The notes: a model not told the origin generated them from the letters alone. A stretch of 64,000 nt of DNA from Rhabditoides inermis (GCA_963966185.1 CAWZYM010000024.1:1-64000), one strand, 5' to 3'. Counted from the stretch's first letter, positions 21,949 to 34,027 are shown. Made by a program: numbers and translations.

Positions 21949-22234
21949 AAAAATGTGTTTCATATTTGGCAAAACGTTTTGCACCGACGGGGACCGTACC
22001 TTGGTCATCACTAATTCCGAGTTAGCACACTAGCCACTAGGCCGTCAAACCGTTGTTTCTCTGTCCGCATTTCGGGATGTCATGCGCAATGACCTATCGC
22101 GCATGGAAATGCACGTGAACTTCCGGTGCTCTCCGAGATTTTCAATTTCGGTTAGGGCTTGGTATGGGACATGCCTACAAGAATTCATTAAAACATAGCG
22201 AGTTGTGGGGGGTGACCTGTTGCCATTTGCTTGT
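21949..22234 (-). repeat. Right inverted arm, element copy 1
   Basis: Reverse complement of the left arm without the 22-bp insertion. It includes a 14-bp perfect palindrome GCAAAACGTTTTGC at 21969-21982; the left arm has the imperfect GCAAAGCCTTTTGC at 21688-21701. Confidence 0.9.
21979..22052 (-). promoter_or_regulatory. tRNA-like pol III promoter-like segment, right arm
   Basis: Mirror copy of the left-arm segment on the minus strand: A-box-like region at 22034-22043 and B-box-like GGTACGGTCCC as the complement of 21990-22000. Both boxes are conserved between the arms while nearby positions differ, but the arms are about 93% identical overall, so this is weak evidence of selection. Confidence 0.33.
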
Positions 22235-24575
22235 AGGCGCCAAGTTTGATTACCAGCCGGGCCGCCAGGAATCGTGCGAGAGGCAGGGGGTAGAAAGAGA
22301 GAGGTGGGAAAGAATGTCAGATCCTCTCATTCCAGGGCAAAGTTATGATGAAACTCGAGTATTTCCTAAGGCGCCAAGTTTGATTACCAGCCGGGCCGCC
22401 AGGAATCGTGCGAGAGGCAGGGGTAGAAAGAGAGAGGTGGGCAAGACTGATAGATCCATAGATCCTCTCATTCGAGGGCAAAGTTATGATGAAACTCGAG
22501 TATTCCCTAAGGCGCCAAGATTGATTACCAGCCGGGCCGCCAGGAATCGTGCGAGAGGCAGGGGGTAGAAAGAGAGAGGTGGGCAAGACTGAGATCCTCT
22601 CATTCGAGGACAAAGTTATGATGAAACTCGAGTATTCCCTAAGGCGCCAAGTTTGATTACCAGCCGGGCCGCCAGGAATCGTGCGAGAGGCAGGGGGTAG
22701 AAAGAGAGAGAGGTGGGCAAGACTGATAGATCCTCTCATTCGAGGGCAAAGTTATTATGAAACTCGAGTATTCCCTAAGGCGCCAAGTTTGATTACCAGC
22801 CGGGCCGCCAGGAATCGTGCGAGAGGCAGGGGGTAGAAAGAGAGAGGTGGGCAAGACTGATAGATCCTCTCATTCGAGGGCAAAGTTATGATGAAACTCG
22901 AGTATTCCCTAAGGCGCCAAGTTTGATTACCAGCCGGGCCGCCAGGAATCGTGCGAGAGGCAGGGGGTAGAAAGAGAGAGGTGGGCAAGACTGATAGATC
23001 CTCTCATTCGAGGGCAAAGTTATGATGAAACTCGAGTATTCCCTAAGGCGCCAAGTTTGATTACCAGCCGGGCCGCCAGGAATCGTGCGAGATGCAGGGG
23101 TAGAAAGAGAGAGGTGGGCAAGACTGATAGATCCTCTCATTCGAGGGCAAAGTTATGATGAAACTCGAGTATTCCCTAAGGCGCCAAGTTTGATTACCAG
23201 CCGGGCCGCCAGGAATCGTGCGAGAGGCAGGGGGTAGAAAGAGAGAGGTGGGCAAGACTGATAGATCTTTCATTCGAGGGCAAAGTTATGATAAAACTCG
23301 AGTATTCCCTAAGGCGCCAAGTTTGATTACCAGCCGGGCCGCCAGGAATCGTGCGAGAGGCAGGGGGTAGAAAGAGAGAGAGGTGAGCAAGACTGATAGA
23401 TCCTCTCATTCGAGGGCAAAGTTATGATGAAACTCGAGTATTCCCTAAGGCGCCAAGTTTGATTACCAGCCGGGCCGCCAGGAATCGTGCGAGAGGCAGG
23501 GAGTAGAAAGAGAGAGAGGTGGGCAAGACTGATAGATCCTCTCATTCGAGGGCAAAGTTATGATGAAACTCGAGTATTCCCTAAGGCGCCAAGTGTGATT
23601 ACCAGCCGGGCCGCCAGGAATCGTGCGAGAGGCAGGGGGTAGAAAGAGAGAGGTAGGCAAGACTGAGATCCTCTCATTCGAGGGCAAAGTTATGATGAAA
23701 CTCGAGTATTCCATAAGGCGCCAAGTTTGATTACCAGCCGGGCCGCCAGGAATCGTGCGAGAGGCAGGGGGTAGAAAGAGAGAGGTGGGCAAGACTGATA
23801 GATCCTCTCATTCGAGGGCAAAGTTATGATGAAACTCGAGTATTCCCTAAGGCACCAAGTTTGATTACCAGCCGGGCCGCCAGGAATCGTGCGAGAGGCA
23901 GGGGGTAGAAAGAGAGAGAGGTGGGCAAGACTGATAGATCCTCTCATTCGAGGGCAAAGTTATGATGAAACTCGAGTAATCCCTAAGGCGCCAAGTTTGA
24001 TTACCAGCCGGGCCGCCAGGAATCGTGCGAGAGGCAGGGGGTAGAAAGAGAGAGGTGGGCAAGACTGATAGATCCTCTCATTCGAGGGCAAAGTTATGAT
24101 GAAACTCGAGTATTCCCTAAGGCGCCAAGTTTGATTACCAGCCGGGCCGCCAGGAATCGTGCGAGAGGCAGGGGGTAGAAAGAGAGAGGTGGGCAAGACT
24201 GATAGATCCTCTCATTCGAGGGCAAAGTTATGATGAAACTCGAGTATTCCCTAAGGCGCCAAGTTTGATTACCAGCCGGGCCGCCAGGAATCGTGCGAGA
24301 GGCAGGGGGTAGAAAGAGAGAGAGGTGGGCAAGACTGATAGATCCTCTCATTCGAGGGCAAAGTTATGATGAAACTCGAGTATTCCCTAAGGCGCCAAGT
24401 TTGATTACCAGCCGGGCCGCCAGGAATCGTGCGAGAGGCAGGGGGTAGAAAGAGAGAGAGGTGGGCAAGACTGATAGATCCTCTCATTCGAGGGCAAAGT
24501 TATGATGAAACTCGAGTATTCCTTAAGGCGCCAAGTTTGATTACCAGCCGGGCCGCCAGGAATCGTGCGAGAGGC

Positions 24576-24589
24576 GGGGGGGGGGGGGG
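24576..24589 (+). repeat. G14 tract
   Basis: 14 G; its partner at +9440 bp (34016) has 12, and the offset changes by exactly 2 bp. Confidence 0.95.
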
Positions 24590-27500
24590 TAGAGAGAGGT
24601 GGGCAAGACTGATAGATCCTCTCATTCGAGGGCAAAGTTATGATGAAACTCGAGAATTCCCTAAGGCGACAAGTTTGATTACCAGCCGGGCCGCCCGGAA
24701 TCGTGCGAGAGGCAGGGGGTAGAAAGAGAGAGGTGGGCAAGAATGTCAGATCCTCTCATTCGAGGGCAAAGTTATGATGAAACTCGAGTATTCCCTAAGG
24801 CGCCAAGTTTGATTACCAGCCGGGCCGCCAGGAATCGTGCGAGAGGCAGGGGGTAGAAAGAGAGAGAGGTGGGCAAGACTGATAGATCCTCTCATTCGAG
24901 GGCAAAGTTATGATGAAACTCGAGTATTCCCTAAGGCGCCAAGTTTGATTACCAGCCGGGCCGCCAGGAATCGTGCGAGAGGCAGGGGGTAGAAAGAGAG
25001 AGGTGGGCAAGACTGATAGATCCTCTCATTCGAAGGCAAAGTTATGATGAAACTCGAGTATTCCCTAAGGCGCCAAGTTTGATTACCAGCCGGGCCGCCA
25101 GGAATCGTGCGAGAGGCAGGGGGTAGAAAGAGAGAGGTGGGCAAGACTGAGATCCTCTCATTCGAGGACAAAGTTATGATGAAACTCGAGTATTCCCTAA
25201 GGCGCCAAGTTTGATTACCAGCCGGGCCGCCAGGAATCGTGCGAGATGCAGGGGTAGAAAGAGAGAGGTGGGCAAGACTGATAGATCCTCTCATTCGAGG
25301 GCAAAGTTATGATGAAACTCGAGTATTCCCTAAGGCGCCAAGTTTGATTACCAGCCGGGCCGCCAGGAATCGTGCGAGAGGCAGGGGGTAGAAAGATAGA
25401 GGTGGGCAAGACTGATAGATCCTCTCATTCGAGGGCAAAGTCATGATAAAACTCGAGTATTCCCTAAGGCGCCAAGTTTGATTACCAGCCGGGTCTCCAG
25501 GAATCGTGCGAGAGGCAGGGGGTAGAAAGAGAGAGAGGTGGGCAAGACTGATAGATCCTCTCATTCGAGGGCAAAGTTATGATGAAACTCGAGTATTCCC
25601 TAAGGCGCCAAGTTTGATTACCAGCCGAGCCGCCAGGAATCGTGCGAGAGGCAGGGGGTAGAAAGAGAAAGAGGTGGGCAAGACTGATAGATCCTCTCAT
25701 TCGAGGGCAAAGTTATGATGAAACTCGAGTATTCCCTAAGGCGCCAAGTGTGATTACCAGCCGGGCCGCCAGGAATCGTGCGAGAGGCAGGGGGTAGAAA
25801 GAGAGAGAGGTGGGCAAGACTGATAGATCCTCTCATTCGAGGGCAAAGTTATGATGAAACTCGAGTATTCCATAAGGCGCCAAGTTTGATTACCAGCCGG
25901 GCCGCCAGGAATCGTGCGAGAGGCAGGGGGTAGAAAGAGAGAGGTGGGCAAGACTGATAGATCCTCTCATTCGAGGGCAAAGTTATGATGAAACTCGAGT
26001 ATTCCCTAAGGCGCCAAGTTTGATTACCAGCCGGGCCGCCAGGAATCGTTCGAGAGGCAGGGGGTAGAAAGAGAGAGGTGGGCAAGACTGATAGATCCTC
26101 TCATTCGAGGGCAAAGTTATGATGAAACTCGAGTATTCCCTAAGGCGCCAAGTTTGATTACCAGCCGGGCCGCCAGGAATCGTGCGAGAGGCAGGGGGTA
26201 GAAAGAGAGAGGTGGGCAAGACTGATAGATCCTCTCATTCGAGGGCAAAGTTATGATGAAACTCGAGTATTCCCTAAGGCGCCAAGTTTGATTACCAGCC
26301 GGGCCGCCAGGAATCGTGCGAGAGGCAGGGGGTAGAAAGAGAGAGAGGTGGGCAAGACTGATAGATCCTCTCATTCGAGGGCAAAGTTATGATGAAACTC
26401 GAGTATTCCATAAGGCGCCAAGTTTGATTACCAGCCGGGCCGCCAGGAATCGTGCGAGAGGCAGGGGGTAGAAAGAGAGAGAGGTGGGCAAGACTGATAG
26501 ATCCTCTCATTCGAGGGCAAAGTTATGATGAAACTCGAGTATTCCCTAAGGCGCCAAGTTTGATTACCAGCCGGGCCGCCAGGAATCGTGCGAGAGGGAG
26601 GGGGTAGAAAGAGAGAGAGGTGGGCAAGACTGATAGATCCTCTCATTCGAGGGCAAAGTTATGATGAAACTCGAGTATTCCCTAAGGCGCCAAGTGTGAT
26701 TACCAGCCGGGCCGCCAGGAATCGTGCGAGAGGCAGGGGGTAGAAAGAGAGAGAGGTGGGCAAGACTGATAGATCCTCTCATTCGAGGGCAAAGTTATGA
26801 TGAAACTCGAGTATTCCATAAGGCGCCAAGTTTGATTACCAGCCGGGCCGCCAGGAATCGTGCGAGAGGCAGGGGGTAGAAAGAGAGAGAGGTGGGCAAG
26901 ACTGATAGATCCTCTCATTCGAGGGCAAAGTTATGATGAAACTCGAGTATTCCCTAAGGCGCCAAGTTTGATTACCAGCCGGGCCGCCAGGAATCGTGCG
27001 AGAGGGAGGGGGTAGAAAGAGAGAGAGGTGGGCAAGACTGATAGATCCTCTCATTCGAGGGCAAAGTTATGATGAAACTCGAGTATTCCCTAAGGCGCCA
27101 AGTGTGATTACCAGCCGGGCCGCCAGGAATCGTGCGAGAGGCAGGGGGTAGAAAGAGAGAGGTGGGCAAGACTGAGATCCTCTCATTCGAGGGCAAAGTT
27201 ATGATGAAACTCGAGTATTCCATAAGGCGCCAAGTTTGATTACCAGCCGGGCCGCCAGGAATCGTGCGAGAGGCAGGGGGTAGAAAGAGAGAGGTGGGCA
27301 AGACTGATAGATCCTCTCATTCGAGGGCAAAGTTATGATGAAACTCGAGTATTCCCTAAGGCGCCAAGTTTGATTACCAGCCGGGCCGCCAGGAATCGTT
27401 CGAGAGGCAGGGGGTAGAAAGAGAGAGGTGGGCAAGACTGATAGATCCTCTCATTCGAGGGCAAAGTTATGATGAAACTCGAGTATTCCCTAAGGCGCCA

Positions 27501-29825
27501 AGTTTGATTACCAGCCGGGCCGCCAGGAATCGTGCGAGAGGCAGGGGGTAGAAAGAGAGAGGTGGGCAAGACTGAGATCCTCTCATTCGAGGGCAGAGTT
27601 ATGATGAAACTCGAGTATTCCATAAGGCGCCAAGTTTGATTACCAGCCGGGCCGCCAGGAATCGTGCGAGAGGCAGGGGGTAGAAAGAGAGAGGTGGGCA
27701 AGACTGATAGATCCTCTCATTCGAGGGCAAAGTTATGATGAAACTCGAGTATTCCCTAAGGCGCCAAGTTTGATTACCAGCCGGACCGCCAGGAATCGTG
27801 CGAGAGGCAGGGGGTAGAAAGAGAGAGAGGTGGGCAAGACTGATAGATCCTCTCATTCGAGGGCAAAGTTATGATGAAACTCGAGTATTCCATAAGGCGC
27901 CAAGTTTGATTACCAGCCGGGCCGCCAGGAATCGTGCGAGAGGCAGGGGGTAGAAAGAGAGAGAGGTGGGCAAGACTGATAGATCCTCTCATTCGAGGGC
28001 AAAGTTATGATGAAACTCGAGTATTCCCTAAGGCGCCAAGTTTGATTACCAGCCGGGCCGCCAGGAATCGTGCGAGAGGGAGGGGGTAGAAAGAGAGAGA
28101 GGTGGGCAAGACTGATAGATCCTCTCATTCGAGGGCAAAGTTATGATGAAACTCGAGTATTCCCTAAGGCGCCAAGTTTGATTACCAGCCGGGCCGCCAG
28201 GAATCGTGCGAGAGGCAGGGGGTATAAAGAGAGAGAGGTGGGCAAGACTGATAGATCCTCTCATTCGAGGGCAAAGTTATGATGAAACTCGAGTATTCCT
28301 TAAGGCGCCAAGTTTGATTACCAGCCGGGCCGCCAGGAATCGTGCGAGAGGCAGGGGGTAGAAAGAGAGAGAGGTGGGCAAGACTGATAGATCCTCTCAT
28401 TCGAGGGCAAAGTTATGATGAAACTCGAGTATTCCCTAAGGCGCCAAGTTTGATTACCAGCCGGGCCGCCAGGAATCGTGCGAGAGGCAGGGGGTAGAAA
28501 GAGAGAGGTGGGCAAGACTGATAGATCCTCTCATTCGAAGGCAAAGTTATGATGAAACTCGAGTATTCCCTAAGGCGCCAAGTTTGATTACCAGCCGGGC
28601 CGCCAGGAATCGTGCGAGAGGCAGGGGGTAGAAAGAGAGAGGTGGGCAAGACTGAGATCCTCTCATTCGAGGACAAAGTTATGATGAAACTCGAGTATTC
28701 CCTAAGGCGCCAAGTTTGATTACCAGCCGGGCCGCCAGGAATCGTGCGAGATGCAGGGGTAGAAAGAGAGAGGTGGGCAAGACTGATAGATCCTCTCATT
28801 CGAGGGCAAAGTTATGATGAAACTCGAGTATTCCCTAAGGCGCCAAGTTTGATTACCAGCCGGGCCGCCAGGAATCGTGCGAGAGGCAGGGGGTAGAAAG
28901 AGAGAGGTGGGCAAGACTGAGATCCTCTCATTCGAGGGCAAAGTTATGATGAAACTCGAGTATTCCATAAAGCGCCAAGTTTGATTACCAGCCGGGCCGC
29001 CAGGAATCGTGCGAGAGGCAGGGGGTAGAAAGAGAGAGAGGTGGGCAAGACTGATAGATCCTCTCATTCGAGGGCAAAGTTATGATGAAACTCGAGTATT
29101 CCCTAAGGCGCCAAGTTTGATTACCAGCCGGGCCGCCAGGAATCGTGCGAGAGGCAGGGGGTAGAAAGAGAGAGAGGTGGGCAAGACTGATAGATCCTCT
29201 CATTCGAGGGCAAAGTTATGATGAAACTCGAGTATTCCCTAAGGCGCCAAGTTTGATTACCAGCCGGGCCGCCAGGAATCGTGCGAGAGGCAGGGGGTAG
29301 AAAGAGAGAGGTGGGCAAGACTGATAGATCCTCTCATTCGAGGGCAAAGTTATGATGAAACTCGAGTATTCCCTAAGGCGCCAAGTTTGATTACCAGCCG
29401 GGCCGCCAGGAATCGTTCGAGAGGCAGGGGGTAGAAAGAGAGAGGTGGGCAAGACTGATAGATCCTCTCATTCGAGGGCAAAGTTATGATGAAACTCGAG
29501 TATTCCCTAAGGCGCCAAGTTTGATTACCAGCCGGGCCGCCAGGAATCGTGCGAGAGGCAGGGGGTAGAAAGAGAGAGGTGGGCAAGACTGAGATCCTCT
29601 CATTCGAGGGCAAAGTTATGATGAAACTCGAGTATTCCATAAGGCGCCAAGTTTGATTACCAGCCGGGCCGCCAGGAATCGTGCGAGAGGCAGGGGGTAG
29701 AAAGAGAGAGGTGGGCAAGACTGATAGATCCTCTCATTCGAGGGCAAAGTTATGATGAAACTCGAGTATTCCTTAAGGCGCCAAGTTTGATTACCAGCCG
29801 GGCCGCCAGGAATCGTGCGAGAGGC

Positions 29826-29839
29826 GGGGGGGGGGGGGG
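29826..29839 (+). repeat. G14 tract
   Basis: 14 G, in the same monomer type as 24576 (followed by GGCGACAAG) within the same 9.44-kb unit. Confidence 0.95.
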
Positions 29840-30770
29840 TAGAGAGAGGTGGGCAAGACTGATAGATCCTCTCATTCGAGGGCAAAGTTATGATGAAACT
29901 CGAGAATTCCCTAAGGCGACAAGTTTGATTACCAGCCGGGCCGCCAGGAATCGTGCGAGAGGCAGGGGGTAGAAAGAGAGAGGTGGGCAAGAATGTCAGA
30001 TCCTCTCATTCGAGGGCAAAGTTATGATGAAACTCGATTATTCCCTAAGGCGCCAAGTTTGATTACCAGCCGGGCCGCCAGGAATCGTGCGAGAGGCAGG
30101 GGGTAGAAAGAGAGAGAGGTGGGCAAGACTGATAGATCCTCTCATTCGAGGGCAAAGTTATGATGAAACTCGAGTATTTTCTAAGGCGCCAAGTTTGATT
30201 ACCAGCCGGGCCGCCAGGAATCGTGCGAGAGGCAGGGGGTAGAAAGAGAGAGGTGGGCAAGACTGATAGATCCTCTCATTCGAGGGCAAAGTTATGATGA
30301 AACTCGAGTATTCCCTAAGGCCAAGTTTGATTACCAGCCGGGCCGCCAGGAATCGTTCGAGAGGCAGGGGGTAGAAAGAGAGAGGTGGGCAAGACTGATA
30401 GATCCTCTCATTCGAGGGCAAAGTTATGATGAAACTCGAGTATTCCCTAAGGCGCCAAGTTTGATTACCAGCCGGGCCGCCAGGAATCGTGCGAGAGGGA
30501 GGGGGTAGAAAGAGAGAGAGGTGGGCAAGACTGATAGATCCTCTCATTCGAGGGCAAAGTTATGATGAAACTCGAGTATTCCCTAAGGCGCCAATTTTGT
30601 TACCAGCCGGGCCGCCAGGAATCGTGCGAGAGGGAGGGGGTAGAAAGAGAGAGAGGTGGGCAAGACTGATAGATCCTCTCATTCGAGGGCAAAGTTATGA
30701 TGAAACTCGAGTATTCCCTAAGGCGCAAAGTTTGATTACCAGCCGGGCCGCCAGGAATCGTGCGAGAGGC

Positions 30771-30781
30771 GGGGGGGGGGG
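30771..30781 (+). repeat. G11 tract next to element copy 2
   Basis: 11 G; partner of the G10 tract at 21330. Confidence 0.95.
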
Positions 30782-30855
30782 TAGAGAGAGGTGGGCAAGA
30801 ATGATAGATCCTCTCATTCGAGGGCAAAGTTATGATGAAACTCGAGAATTCCCTA

Positions 30856-31164
30856 ACAAGCAAATAGCAACAGGTCACCCCCCACAACTCGCTATGTTTT
30901 AATGGATTCTTGTAGACATGCCCTATACCAAGCCCTAGCCGAAATTAAAAATCTCGGAGAGCACCGGAAGTGTCTTAATTAAGCACCGGAAGTTCACGAG
31001 CATTTCCATGCGCGATAGGTCATTGCGCATGAGATCCCGAAATGCGGACAGTGAAACAACGGTTGGGCGGCCTAGTGGCTAGTGTGCCAACTCGGAACTA
31101 GTGATGACCAAGGTACGGTCCCCGTGGGTGCAAAGCCTTTTGCTAAATTTGAAACACATTTTTT
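30856..31164 (+). repeat. Left inverted arm, element copy 2
   Basis: Same as 21414-21722, including the GCACCGGAAG direct repeat (30961-30970 and 30983-30992) and the CATGCGC stem-loop (31007-31031). Confidence 0.9.
31060..31134 (+). promoter_or_regulatory. tRNA-like segment, left arm of copy 2
   Basis: Identical to 21618-21692: A-box-like GGCCTAGTGGCTAG and B-box-like GGTACGGTCCC at tRNA-like spacing. The same caution applies: stems are not convincing. Confidence 0.33.
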
Positions 31165-31388
31165 CGAGAGAAAAAAACACAAGTATAGGATCATATATAA
31201 AAAAAATCGTTTTTAGAAGTTATTTGAGTTATTTGAAGGCCTTCCTGTGCTTCATTTGGAAGATTGACGACAGAATGACTTATTCTCTCGCTTCGCAGTC
31301 GATTTATATTCTAATAGTGCTAGTAAAGAAACCAATTGAAGATCAAAATTCACTCATTCTTTATTTCTGATGTGAGGACTTGCGATGC
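31165..31388. other. AT-rich non-coding loop of element copy 2
   Basis: 224 bp, two A bases shorter than in copy 1 and otherwise the same. Nothing else is seen in it. Confidence 0.7.
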
Positions 31389-31674
31389 AAAAATGTGTTT
31401 CATATTTGGCAAAACGTTTTGCACCGACGGGGACCGTACCTTGGTCATCACTAATTCCGAGTTAGCACACTAGCCACTAGGCCGTCAAACCGTTGTTTCT
31501 CTGTCCGCATTTCGGGATGTCATGCGCAATGACCTATCGCGCATGGAAATGCACGTGAACTTCCGGTGCTCTCCGAGATTTTCAATTTCGGTTAGGGCTT
31601 GGTATGGGACATGCCTACAAGAATTCATTAAAACATAGCGAGTTGTGGGGGGTGACCTGTTGCCATTTGCTTGT
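31389..31674 (-). repeat. Right inverted arm, element copy 2
   Basis: Same as 21949-22234, with the stem-loop at 31521-31545. It ends GCTTGT before AGGCGCC of the satellite. Confidence 0.9.
31419..31492 (-). promoter_or_regulatory. tRNA-like segment, right arm of copy 2
   Basis: Identical to 21979-22052, on the minus strand and pointing into the loop. Confidence 0.32.
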
Positions 31675-34015
31675 AGGCGCCAAGTTTGATTACCAGCCGG
31701 GCCGCCAGGAATCGTGCGAGAGGCAGGGGGTAGAAAGAGAGAGGTGGGAAAGAATGTCAGATCCTCTCATTCCAGGGCAAAGTTATGATGAAACTCGAGT
31801 ATTTCCTAAGGCGCCAAGTTTGATTACCAGCCGGGCCGCCAGGAATCGTGCGAGAGGCAGGGGTAGAAAGAGAGAGGTGGGCAAGACTGATAGATCCATA
31901 GATCCTCTCATTCGAGGGCAAAGTTATGATGAAACTCGAGTATTCCCTAAGGCGCCAAGATTGATTACCAGCCGGGCCGCCAGGAATCGTGCGAGAGGCA
32001 GGGGGTAGAAAGAGAGAGGTGGGCAAGACTGAGATCCTCTCATTCGAGGACAAAGTTATGATGAAACTCGAGTATTCCCTAAGGCGCCAAGTTTGATTAC
32101 CAGCCGGGCCGCCAGGAATCGTGCGAGAGGCAGGGGGTAGAAAGAGAGAGAGGTGGGCAAGACTGATAGATCCTCTCATTCGAGGGCAAAGTTATTATGA
32201 AACTCGAGTATTCCCTAAGGCGCCAAGTTTGATTACCAGCCGGGCCGCCAGGAATCGTGCGAGAGGCAGGGGGTAGAAAGAGAGAGGTGGGCAAGACTGA
32301 TAGATCCTCTCATTCGAGGGCAAAGTTATGATGAAACTCGAGTATTCCCTAAGGCGCCAAGTTTGATTACCAGCCGGGCCGCCAGGAATCGTGCGAGAGG
32401 CAGGGGGTAGAAAGAGAGAGGTGGGCAAGACTGATAGATCCTCTCATTCGAGGGCAAAGTTATGATGAAACTCGAGTATTCCCTAAGGCGCCAAGTTTGA
32501 TTACCAGCCGGGCCGCCAGGAATCGTGCGAGATGCAGGGGTAGAAAGAGAGAGGTGGGCAAGACTGATAGATCCTCTCATTCGAGGGCAAAGTTATGATG
32601 AAACTCGAGTATTCCCTAAGGCGCCAAGTTTGATTACCAGCCGGGCCGCCAGGAATCGTGCGAGAGGCAGGGGGTAGAAAGAGAGAGGTGGGCAAGACTG
32701 ATAGATCTTTCATTCGAGGGCAAAGTTATGATAAAACTCGAGTATTCCCTAAGGCGCCAAGTTTGATTACCAGCCGGGCCGCCAGGAATCGTGCGAGAGG
32801 CAGGGGGTAGAAAGAGAGAGAGGTGAGCAAGACTGATAGATCCTCTCATTCGAGGGCAAAGTTATGATGAAACTCGAGTATTCCCTAAGGCGCCAAGTTT
32901 GATTACCAGCCGGGCCGCCAGGAATCGTGCGAGAGGCAGGGAGTAGAAAGAGAGAGAGGTGGGCAAGACTGATAGATCCTCTCATTCGAGGGCAAAGTTA
33001 TGATGAAACTCGAGTATTCCCTAAGGCGCCAAGTGTGATTACCAGCCGGGCCGCCAGGAATCGTGCGAGAGGCAGGGGGTAGAAAGAGAGAGGTAGGCAA
33101 GACTGAGATCCTCTCATTCGAGGGCAAAGTTATGATGAAACTCGAGTATTCCATAAGGCGCCAAGTTTGATTACCAGCCGGGCCGCCAGGAATCGTGCGA
33201 GAGGCAGGGGGTAGAAAGAGAGAGGTGGGCAAGACTGATAGATCCTCTCATTCGAGGGCAAAGTTATGATGAAACTCGAGTATTCCCTAAGGCACCAAGT
33301 TTGATTACCAGCCGGGCCGCCAGGAATCGTGCGAGAGGCAGGGGGTAGAAAGAGAGAGAGGTGGGCAAGACTGATAGATCCTCTCATTCGAGGGCAAAGT
33401 TATGATGAAACTCGAGTAATCCCTAAGGCGCCAAGTTTGATTACCAGCCGGGCCGCCAGGAATCGTGCGAGAGGCAGGGGGTAGAAAGAGAGAGGTGGGC
33501 AAGACTGATAGATCCTCTCATTCGAGGGCAAAGTTATGATGAAACTCGAGTATTCCCTAAGGCGCCAAGTTTGATTACCAGCCGGGCCGCCAGGAATCGT
33601 GCGAGAGGCAGGGGGTAGAAAGAGAGAGGTGGGCAAGACTGATAGATCCTCTCATTCGAGGGCAAAGTTATGATGAAACTCGAGTATTCCCTAAGGCGCC
33701 AAGTTTGATTACCAGCCGGGCCGCCAGGAATCGTGCGAGAGGCAGGGGGTAGAAAGAGAGAGAGGTGGGCAAGACTGATAGATCCTCTCATTCGAGGGCA
33801 AAGTTATGATGAAACTCGAGTATTCCCTAAGGCGCCAAGTTTGATTACCAGCCGGGCCGCCAGGAATCGTGCGAGAGGCAGGGGGTAGAAAGAGAGAGAG
33901 GTGGGCAAGACTGATAGATCCTCTCATTCGAGGGCAAAGTTATGATGAAACTCGAGTATTCCTTAAGGCGCCAAGTTTGATTACCAGCCGGGCCGCCAGG
34001 AATCGTGCGAGAGGC

Positions 34016-34027
34016 GGGGGGGGGGGG
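34016..34027 (+). repeat. G12 tract
   Basis: 12 G; partner of 24576. Confidence 0.95.

Larger units (their letters stand above)
21414..22234. mobile_element. Long-inverted-repeat (foldback-type) element, copy 1
   Basis: An 821-bp non-satellite insertion, starting ACAAGCAAAT and ending ATTTGCTTGT. Almost its whole length outside the centre is an inverted repeat: left arm about 309 bp, right arm about 286 bp, about 20 mismatches by hand alignment (roughly 93% identical) plus a 22-bp insertion in the left arm. The central 226 bp are AT-rich and carry no recognisable protein. Such structure is typical of non-autonomous DNA elements with long terminal inverted repeats (foldback or MITE-like); no transposase is present in this window. 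Comparison with 17771-18045 places the ends between CCCTA and AGGCGCC with no target-site duplication. I do not recognise the family. The second copy at 30856 shows that it was carried along by satellite amplification. Confidence 0.85.
21414..30855 (+). repeat. ~9.44-kb higher-order unit carrying the element, copy A
   Basis: The element plus its downstream satellite recur 9442 bp further on. The offset is 9441 just upstream of the first G tract, 9442 at the element start, 9440 after the A run, 9438 after the G14/G12 tract, and about 9570 after one extra 132-bp monomer in copy B. Every step is explained by a visible indel, so the two blocks are true duplicates. Confidence 0.88.
22235..30855 (+). 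repeat. Satellite block 2 between the two element copies
   Basis: Same 134-bp satellite in the same orientation as block 1. It resumes at AGGCGCC with the GGGAAAGAATGTCAG monomer, then the triplicated block (22379-23961), then monomers marked by CAAGTGTGATT, GTATTCCATAAGG, GAGAGGGAGGGGG and AATCGTTCGAG. It ends with a G11-tract monomer carrying CGAGAATTCCCTA, at which the second element copy sits. No gene is seen. Confidence 0.97.
30856..31674. mobile_element. Long-inverted-repeat (foldback-type) element, copy 2
   Basis: 819 bp, identical by eye to copy 1 at 21414 except for eight instead of ten A bases in the loop run near 31198. Left arm 30856-31164, loop 31165-31388, right arm 31389-31674. 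The insertion base and the flanking monomers are the same as for copy 1, so this copy arose by duplication of the surrounding satellite and not by a second transposition. No transposase is encoded. Confidence 0.87.

Noticed and set aside
22031..22060. rRNA or other structured RNA gene in the arms
   Set aside because: No conserved rRNA or snRNA stretch is recognisable; the structure is fully explained by the inverted repeat.
21412..22236. TA target-site duplication of a Tc1/mariner-type element (TA before ACAAG and TA after GCTTG)
   Set aside because: That reading requires an empty site CCCTAGGCGCC, but satellite monomers, including the paralogous site at 17910, read CCCTAAGGCGCC. The no-duplication reading accounts for every base.
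22164..22568. Open frame (134 codons) running from the element into the satellite
   Set aside because: Most of it is satellite translation; it is a chance junction product. Its recurrence at 31604 is due to block duplication.
30318..30345. CTAAGGCCAAG (loss of CG or GCC) as a second insertion or excision scar
   Set aside because: It is a simple 3-bp loss within GGCGCCAAG with no extra bases. It does not lie at the element's insertion point and needs no transposon.
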